Source: Streptomyces cirratus (GTDB taxonomy: Bacteria; Actinomycetota; Actinomycetes; Streptomycetales; Streptomycetaceae). Taken from it: a stretch of 64,000 nt of DNA. A program made the position numbers and the translations under genes. Below, piece by piece: positions 58,685 through 64,000 of this stretch. The notes under the pieces were generated by a model. That model searched no databases, had not been told where the DNA came from, and saw only the letters and a program-made list of their open reading frames with translations. The stretch lies in the NCBI RefSeq assembly GCF_014650775.1, contig NZ_BMVP01000014.1:107002-171001 (forward strand), written 5' to 3'. Positions within the stretch are counted from its first letter, which is position 1. Each line of letters starts with the position of its first letter.

Positions 58685-61600
58685 GTGAGGCGAAGCAACG
58701 CGAGCCCCGGGGTCGAACCCGCGCGGGGCAACTTCACCCCGCCGCCGCGAGCGGCCGCGTCGCCCATTGACGTACCCGTGGAGCCACCCGCCGCCAAGGG
58801 CAGCAGCAGCAAGTTCGCCCCGCGCAACTGGCGTGTGCCGACCAAGCTGAACGCCATCCTCCTCGTGCCCGTCCTCGTCGGACTGGTCATGGGCGGGTTC
58901 CAGGTGAAGGGCTCGGTCGACAGCTGGAACGAGGCCAAGGACGCCGAGAAGACCGCCCGCATCGTCCAGGCGGCGGCCGAATACGGCCAGGCCCTCCTCA
59001 ACGAGCGTGACCTCACGGCCGAGCCGCTCCTCAAGGGCGAGCGAAACAGCCCGGTCGTGCAGAAGGCGTACGCGGCCACGGACGCGGCCAAGGAGAAGTT
59101 CGCCGAGGCTTCCAAGGACCTCCCGAAGAACAAGGGCCTGGAGCACCGCCTGGCACTCTTCCACCAGGAGGAGCCCAAGCTGGAGCAGGTCCGCAAGACG
59201 GCCTACGTAGCGCCGGAGACGGCGAAGAAGGCACTCCCCAACGCGGCGGGTCCCATCCCGACCGAAGAGGGCTACGTGCTGGTCCAGCACTACCTCATGA
59301 CGTTCTCCAACGAACTGGGCCTGGGCACCGGCAACGTGACCAGCTACGGCCGCATGGTCTACGCGGTCGAGCTGGCCAAGGCCGCCAACTCGCTCCAGCG
59401 GTCGGTGGGTACGCACCTCCTGGTCCGCCCGAACGAGAACGAGGACGTCCGCAAGGGCCAGCTCGTCGCGTTCTCCTCCTACGCCTACCTCGAAGAGATC
59501 GCCATCGGCGAGTACGTCGCCGCCGGCACCGACGCGGACACCAATCGCCTCAAAGAGGTCATGGCGGAGAAGTCCAAGGACGGCGCCGCCAAGCTGACCG
59601 CCGCCAAGCTGGCGGCCGAGCAGGCCGGAACCACCTTCAAGGCCCCGCCCGTCGTCAACGGCTCCGCCCTCACCGGCATGACGGAGGCGATAGCCAGCGG
59701 CGTCGGCAAGGACAAGCTCGCCGCCGCCGGCACCACCGCCCCCGCCTGGCAGGCGGCGGCCACCGCCAAGTTCGACGGCTACGCCGAGATCGAGAAGGAA
59801 CTGCTCGGCAAGGCCGTCAAGGACTCCGTCGCGCTCTCCGACTCCGCCCGCAACGACGCCATCATCACCGGTGCCGCCGTGGTCGTGGCCCTGCTCGCCG
59901 CCTTCATCCTGGCCGGCATGATGGCCCGCCAGATGAGCCGTTCGATGCGCCGCCTGCGCAGCGCCGCCTTCGACGTCGCCGAGCAGCGTCTGCCGACGCT
60001 CGTCGACCAGCTCTCGCGCACCGACCCCGGCAAGGTCGACACCCGTGTGACGCCGATCCCGATCGACTCCCAGGACGAGATCGGCGAGGTCGCCCGCGCC
60101 TTCGACCAGGTCCACCGGGAAGCGGTCCGGCTCGCCGCCGAGCAGGCCCTCCTGCGAGGGAACGTCAACGCGATCTTCACGAACCTCTCCATGCGCAACC
60201 AGTCGCTGATCGAGGGCCAGCTGACCCTGATCACCGACCTGGAGAACAACGAGGCCGACCCGGACCAGCTGGAGAACCTCTTCCGGCTGGACCACCTGGC
60301 CACCCGTATGCGCCGCAACGGCGAGAACCTCCTCATCCTCGCGGGTGAGGAGCCGGGCCGCCGCTGGGACCAGCCGGTGCCCCTCGTCGACGTGCTGCGC
60401 GCCGCCTCCTCCGAGGTGGAGCAGTACGAGCGCATCGAACTCTCGGGCGTCTCCGAGGCGGAGATCCACGGCCAGGCCGTGACCGACCTCGTGCACCTGC
60501 TCGCCGAGCTGCTGGAGAACGCGACCACGTTCTCCTCCCCCCAGACCAAGGTCCGCGTCAACGCCACGCGTCTGCCGGACGGCCGCGTCATGGTGGAGAT
60601 CCACGACAAGGGCATCGGCCTCACCGCCGAGGACTTCGCGGACATCAACCACAAGCTGGCCAACCCGCCGACCGTGGACGCCGCGATCTCGCAGCGCATG
60701 GGTCTGTTCGTGGTCGGCCGGCTGGCGGACCGCCACGGGATCCGCGTCCAGCTGCGTCCCTCCGGCGAGGCGGCCGGTACGACCTCGCTGGTCATGCTCC
60801 CGGACGCCATCACCCACGGTGGCGGTGGCGAGGGCATACCGGAGGACGACTTCACGGTCTCCTCGATGATCCCGGAGCAGCAGGCCCAGCTGGCCCCGCC
60901 GCTGCGCACGGCCGCCGAGCTCGGCTTCGACGACTCGCGCTACGACGCCCACGGCGACGGCGCGCAGGGCGGCGAGGAGCGCTCGCTCGACCCGGTCGGG
61001 CGGTCCCTGACCCAGCAGGAGCGCCGGGCCGCGCTGGCGGCCCAGGTGGGCTTCCCGCAGGACCAGGACCAGGACCAGCAGTCCGGGCATTCTTCGCAGG
61101 AGTATCCGGAACCGCAGCCGGAGCACGGGTACCAGGAGTACCAGGGCTACGAGCAGCAGTCCGAGCAGGGTTACGAATCCTCGTACGAAGCTTCGGGCTC
61201 CGAGCAGTCCTACGAGGCCTACCCGCAGCAGAACTACGCGTATCCGGAAGCGGAGTACCAGGACCAGGGCCAGGGCGCCCAGTCCTACGAAGAGGGCTAC
61301 GGATCTCAGTCCCAGCAGGCAGAGTGGCCCGAACAGAACACCTACTCGGGCGCCTACCAGCAGGATTACGGGACCGAATCGGAATCCCAGGCCGCTCCCG
61401 AAGCGGCTCCGGACCGCGTAGGCTTCGATCGTCCGGGCGCCGCTGCCGACACCGGCCACCACATGACCGGGGCGGGCCTGCCGCGCCGCGGCAGCCAGCA
61501 GCAGTGGCAGTCGGGACAGCAGAAAGCGGAGTCCACCGGATCCCTCTTCGAGCAGCGGCCGCAGCGTCAGCAGCAGCCGGCCGGCGCGGAGCTGGAGCCG

Positions 61601-61894
61601 GAGGAGACGGAAGGCAGCGCGGCATGGCGTTCGAACAACGACGAGCGCTGGCAGCAGGCCGCCAAACTCCGTGAGCCGAAGGCGGGCGGGGTCACCCCGT
61701 CCGGTCTCCCTCGGCGGGTGCCCAAGGCCAACCTGGTCGAGGGTGCTGCGGAGACGACCCCGCAGGGCGGCCCCCAGGTCTCCCGCGCCCCGGAGGACGT
61801 CCGCGGCAGGTTGAGCAACCTGCGGCGGGGTGTCCAGCAGGGACGCAGCGCGGGTTCCGAGCAGTCAAGTAACAGCTATGACCAGGAGCGTTAG
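58685..61894 (+). CDS. cvnA2: CvnA sensor kinase-like protein (conservon 2)
   Basis: 1069-residue membrane protein from GTG 58685. First membrane segment about 55-74 (LNAILLVPVLVGLVMGGF), extracytoplasmic sensing domain to about 390, second membrane segment about 395-416, HAMP (QDEIGEVARAFDQVHREAVR), H-box-like LDHLATRMRRN, HATPase N-box ELLENATTF (near 608), DKGIGLTAEDF (near 640) and GLFVVGRLADRHGI. The tail from about 700 is E/Q/Y/S-rich and ends in a conserved block with VSRAPEDVRGRL and QQGR, shared with CvnA1. It has one open frame, unlike copy 1. CvnA proteins are thought to act as sensors upstream of the CvnD GTPase. Confidence 0.93.
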   Translation: MRRSNASPGVEPARGNFTPPPRAAASPIDVPVEPPAAKGSSSKFAPRNWRVPTKLNAILLVPVLVGLVMGGFQVKGSVDSWNEAKDAEKTARIVQAAAEYGQALLNERDLTAEPLLKGERNSPVVQKAYAATDAAKEKFAEASKDLPKNKGLEHRLALFHQEEPKLEQVRKTAYVAPETAKKALPNAAGPIPTEEGYVLVQHYLMTFSNELGLGTGNVTSYGRMVYAVELAKAANSLQRSVGTHLLVRPNENEDVRKGQLVAFSSYAYLEEIAIGEYVAAGTDADTNRLKEVMAEKSKDGAAKLTAAKLAAEQAGTTFKAPPVVNGSALTGMTEAIASGVGKDKLAAAGTTAPAWQAAATAKFDGYAEIEKELLGKAVKDSVALSDSARNDAIITGAAVVVALLAAFILAGMMARQMSRSMRRLRSAAFDVAEQRLPTLVDQLSRTDPGKVDTRVTPIPIDSQDEIGEVARAFDQVHREAVRLAAEQALLRGNVNAIFTNLSMRNQSLIEGQLTLITDLENNEADPDQLENLFRLDHLATRMRRNGENLLILAGEEPGRRWDQPVPLVDVLRAASSEVEQYERIELSGVSEAEIHGQAVTDLVHLLAELLENATTFSSPQTKVRVNATRLPDGRVMVEIHDKGIGLTAEDFADINHKLANPPTVDAAISQRMGLFVVGRLADRHGIRVQLRPSGEAAGTTSLVMLPDAITHGGGGEGIPEDDFTVSSMIPEQQAQLAPPLRTAAELGFDDSRYDAHGDGAQGGEERSLDPVGRSLTQQERRAALAAQVGFPQDQDQDQQSGHSSQEYPEPQPEHGYQEYQGYEQQSEQGYESSYEASGSEQSYEAYPQQNYAYPEAEYQDQGQGAQSYEEGYGSQSQQAEWPEQNTYSGAYQQDYGTESESQAAPEAAPDRVGFDRPGAAADTGHHMTGAGLPRRGSQQQWQSGQQKAESTGSLFEQRPQRQQQPAGAELEPEETEGSAAWRSNNDERWQQAAKLREPKAGGVTPSGLPRRVPKANLVEGAAETTPQGGPQVSRAPEDVRGRLSNLRRGVQQGRSAGSEQSSNSYDQER

Positions 61895-61895
61895 T

Positions 61896-62318
61896 GTGAG
61901 CCCGATGAGCCAGGCGGCACAGAACCTGAACTGGTTGATCACCAACTTCGTGGACAACACCCCCGGGGTGTCCCACACGGTGGTGGTCTCCGCCGACGGC
62001 CTTCTTCTGGCGATGTCCGACGGATTCCCGCGCGACCGCGCCGATCAGCTGGCGGCCGTGGCCTCCGGTCTGACCTCGCTGACCGCCGGGGCCTCCCGCA
62101 TCTTCGAGGGTGGCGCCGTCAACCAGACCGTGGTGGAGATGGACCGGGGATTCCTGTTCCTGATGTCCGTCTCCGACGGTTCGTCGCTCGCGGTGCTCGC
62201 GCACCCCGAGTGCGACATCGGCCTCGTGGGCTACGAGATGGCCCTCCTCGTGGACCGAGCCGGCAGTGTCCTCACCCCGGAACTGCGTTCGGAGCTGCAG
62301 GGAAGTCTTCTCAACTAG
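61896..62318 (+). CDS. cvnB2: CvnB roadblock/LC7-domain protein (conservon 2)
   Basis: 140 residues from GTG 61896 (VSPMSQAAQN), 1 nt after the cvnA2 stop, with AGGAG 9 nt upstream. Beyond the first three residues it differs from CvnB1 only at Glu/Asp in LLAMSDGFPRD and at the last residue. Same roadblock fold; presumed partner and regulator of CvnD. The DNA match with cvnB1 is also very high over the first 100 bp. Confidence 0.93.
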   Translation: MSPMSQAAQNLNWLITNFVDNTPGVSHTVVVSADGLLLAMSDGFPRDRADQLAAVASGLTSLTAGASRIFEGGAVNQTVVEMDRGFLFLMSVSDGSSLAVLAHPECDIGLVGYEMALLVDRAGSVLTPELRSELQGSLLN

Positions 62319-62411
62319 CAAACAGGCAGTGCGTTTCGCGTCATCGCACCATAGGGTGCGGTGGCGCGGTTCTACAGGGAGTACTGCGTTCTTGAAGCAG
62401 GAGGAGGAAGC

Positions 62412-62972
62412 GTGACAACACCCGGAGGACATCCTTATGGCGGCGCGCAGCAGCCGCAGGGTGGGCACGACCAGAACCGCTTCAACTTTCCCTCCGCTCC
62501 CAGCCGGCCCGTGCCGGAGCACAACCCCTACCAGCAGCAGCCGTACGGGCAGCAGCCGCAGCAGCCGCAGGCTCCCCACCGGCTTCCGCAGCAGCAGCCG
62601 CGGGCCTCGCGTCCGCAGGCGCCCAAGGCGCACAACCCGCTGGTGCGTCCGTACGCGATGACCGGCGGCCGTACCCGGCCGCGCTACCAGCTCGCCATCG
62701 AGGCGCTGGTCAGTACCACGGCGGATCCCGCCCGGCTGCAAGGGCAGTTGCCCGAGCACCAGCGCATCTGCCGCCTGTGCCAGGAGATCAAATCCGTCGC
62801 GGAGATCTCGGCACTCCTCTCCATTCCTCTTGGTGTCGCCCGCATCCTCGTCGCCGACTTGGCGGAGGCGGGCCTTGTCGCCATTCATCAGCCCGGCGGC
62901 GACGAGTCTGCCGGCGGCCAGCCAGATGTGACACTGCTCGAAAGGGTGCTCAGTGGACTTCGCAAGCTCTAA
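62412..62972 (+). CDS. cvnC2: CvnC DUF742 protein (conservon 2)
   Basis: 186 residues from GTG 62412, with GAGGAGGAAG just upstream. Compared with CvnC1 it has a longer Q/P-rich N-terminus (PYQQQPYGQQPQQPQAPHR), then the same DUF742 core (LVRPYAMTGGRTRPRYQLAI; EHQRICRLCQEIKSVAEISA; PLGVARILVADLAEAGLVAI) and the C-terminal TLLERVLSGLRKL. It overlaps cvnD2 by 20 nt, exactly as in the first conservon. Confidence 0.92.
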   Translation: MTTPGGHPYGGAQQPQGGHDQNRFNFPSAPSRPVPEHNPYQQQPYGQQPQQPQAPHRLPQQQPRASRPQAPKAHNPLVRPYAMTGGRTRPRYQLAIEALVSTTADPARLQGQLPEHQRICRLCQEIKSVAEISALLSIPLGVARILVADLAEAGLVAIHQPGGDESAGGQPDVTLLERVLSGLRKL

Positions 62973-63537
62973 CGGCGGAGCGGCTCCTCGCTCCACCACC
63001 TCCGCGAAGATCGTGGTGGCGGGCGGCTTCGGCGTGGGCAAGACCACGTTCGTCGGCGCGGTCTCCGAGATCAATCCGCTGCGTACCGAAGCCGTCATGA
63101 CCAGCGCTTCCGCCGGTATCGACGACCTGACCCACACCGGGGACAAGACGACCACCACGGTCGCCATGGACTTCGGCCGCATCACCTTGGACCAGGACCT
63201 GATCCTGTACCTGTTCGGCACCCCGGGCCAGGACCGCTTCTGGTTCATGTGGGACGACCTCGTGCGCGGTGCCATCGGCGCCGTGGTGCTGGTCGACACG
63301 CGCCGTCTCGCCGACTGCTTCCCCGCGGTCGACTACTTCGAGAACAGCGGCCTGCCGTTCGTCATCGCCCTGAACGGCTTCGACGGGCACCAGCCGTACA
63401 CCCCGGAGGAAGTCCGCGAGGCCCTGCAGATCGGCCCCGACGCCCCCATCATCACCACCGACGCCCGCCACCGCGGCGACGCCAAGAGCGCGCTCATCAC
63501 CCTGGTCGAGCACGCCCTGATGGCCCGCCTGCGCTAG
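62953..63537 (+). CDS. cvnD2: CvnD small GTPase (conservon 2)
   Basis: 194 residues from GTG 62953. P-loop GGFGVGKTTF, FGTPGQDRFWFMW and IALNGFDGHQPYT are as in CvnD1. It is collinear with cvnD1 without gaps (offset 5147 bp). Long blocks are identical in DNA while others differ mainly at silent positions. Followed after 15 nt by a strong terminator. Confidence 0.94.
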   Translation: MDFASSNGGAAPRSTTSAKIVVAGGFGVGKTTFVGAVSEINPLRTEAVMTSASAGIDDLTHTGDKTTTTVAMDFGRITLDQDLILYLFGTPGQDRFWFMWDDLVRGAIGAVVLVDTRRLADCFPAVDYFENSGLPFVIALNGFDGHQPYTPEEVREALQIGPDAPIITTDARHRGDAKSALITLVEHALMARLR

Positions 63538-63552
63538 CCGTCCCGGCCCACG

Positions 63553-63592
63553 AAAGGGCCCCCGCACTCCGTGAGGAGTGCGGGGGCCCTTT
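63553..63592. terminator. Bidirectional terminator between cvnD2 and accE
   Basis: Perfect 18-bp stem (63553-63570 with 63575-63592), GTGA loop, flanked by AAA and TTT; convergent genes on both sides. Confidence 0.9.
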
Positions 63593-63621
63593 GTCGTGAC
63601 GGCCGCTGCTGCTTGCGGGGT

Positions 63622-63825
63622 CTAGCCGCGCCAGCTGTGGGCGGAGCGGAAGCCGGGGCTGCGCTCCAGGCGGCGCCAGCGGGCCTGGGAGCCGATGCGG
63701 TGCACCGGGGCGGCCGCGGGGGTGGCGGCGGCGCGGGCGAGGAGGATCGCGGTGATCGCGGCCAGTTCCTCGGGCTCGGCGTGGCCCTTTTCGACCTTGA
63801 GCAGCGTGTCTGCGGTGACGCTCAT
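63622..63825 (-). CDS. accE: Acyl-CoA carboxylase epsilon subunit
   Basis: 67 residues from ATG 63825. The pattern VEKGHAEPEELAAITAIL at residues 11-28 and a C-terminal RxxW-type segment (SQARWRRLERSPGF) identify AccE, the small activating subunit of streptomycete acetyl/propionyl-CoA carboxylase. It lies 22 nt after the accB stop and is co-transcribed with it. It supplies malonyl-CoA for fatty acid and polyketide synthesis through the AccA-AccB-AccE complex. Confidence 0.93.
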   Translation of the reverse strand: MSVTADTLLKVEKGHAEPEELAAITAILLARAAATPAAAPVHRIGSQARWRRLERSPGFRSAHSWRG

Positions 63826-63847
63826 GGGTGGCAGGTCTCCTTCGCTT

Positions 63848-64000
63848 CTACTGAGGCGGGTTGCCGTGCTTGCGGGACGGCAGATCGGCGTGCTTGGTGC
63901 GGAGCATCGCGAGGGCGCTGATGAGGACTTCGCGGGTTTCGGCCGGGTCGATGACGTCGTCCACGAGGCCGCGCTCGGCCGCGTAGTACGGGTGCATCAG
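63848..64000 (-). CDS. accB: Acyl-CoA carboxylase beta subunit (carboxyltransferase), C-terminal end
   Basis: The last 50 codons of a carboxyltransferase, entering from the right edge. It reads YYAAERGLVDDVIDPAETR and continues with a helix (LISALAMLRTKHADLPSRKH) to the stop. GLVDDVIDPAETR is a hallmark of biotin-dependent carboxyltransferase beta subunits. Position directly upstream of accE fixes it as AccB. Start and catalytic domains are outside the window. Confidence 0.92.
   Translation of the reverse strand: MMHPYYAAERGLVDDVIDPAETREVLISALAMLRTKHADLPSRKHGNPPQ

Overview
The window is a high-GC actinobacterial chromosome segment, almost certainly Streptomyces. The evidence is strong G/C bias at third codon positions, frequent GTG and TTG starts, an nsdA-type regulator, an HU protein with a lysine-rich tail, two conservons (cvn operons) and an acyl-CoA carboxylase epsilon subunit. 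From memory, the gene order follows the conserved core of the Streptomyces coelicolor chromosome between the rpsP region and accB/accE. I see no insertion sequence, prophage, CRISPR array or plasmid function. The interest lies in gene fine structure, regulatory sites and the signalling cluster at the right end.

Layout. 1-16184: ribosome and protein-targeting block (khpA, rpsP, a zinc-metallopeptidase-like gene, proS, a small methyltransferase, an ftsH paralogue, ffh), the nitrogen operon amtB-glnK-glnD with GlnR-like boxes upstream, nsdA, a primase-polymerase-like protein and ftsY. 16321-24860: an NCS1 permease, a luciferase-like oxidoreductase, the glucose permease glcP, smc (with an unusual hinge insertion) and a short coiled-coil protein. 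25210-32803: acyP, a secreted CAP protein, a flavodoxin-fold oxidoreductase with a divergent HxlR regulator, mutM, rnc, rpmF, a YceD protein, a DivIVA-like coiled-coil protein, coaD and rsmD. 35072 (recG) to 45346: recG, a DAK-type protein, rpmB, thiD, thiL, an Lrp-type sensor domain, a DUF3515-type lipoprotein, ddl, gpsA, plsC, a cofC/fbiD gene with an extra OB-like domain, hupS and a small conserved gene. 45484-52550: leuD, leuC, divergent ndgR, five tRNA genes (Glu x3, Gln x2), a HAD hydrolase, gltX, a fumarylacetoacetase-family protein and a 64-residue protein with a repeated NPRRT motif.

The last 11 kb hold two adjacent conservons on the + strand. Each encodes a membrane sensor-kinase-like protein (CvnA), a roadblock protein (CvnB), a DUF742 protein (CvnC) and a small GTPase (CvnD). 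The first cvnA carries a one-base insertion at about 54772 that separates the sensor half from the ATPase half. The two cvnB and two cvnD copies are nearly identical in long blocks broken by patches of synonymous difference, which points to gene conversion. A 294-bp spacer between the conservons carries a terminator, a nested inverted repeat and an AT-rich palindrome. accE and the 3' end of accB close the window on the - strand.

Most transcription units end in strong GC hairpins, often shared between convergent genes. Many genes are translationally coupled by 4-nt overlaps (amtB/glnK, thiL/thiD, plsC/gpsA). All family assignments come from reading motifs; no database search was run.
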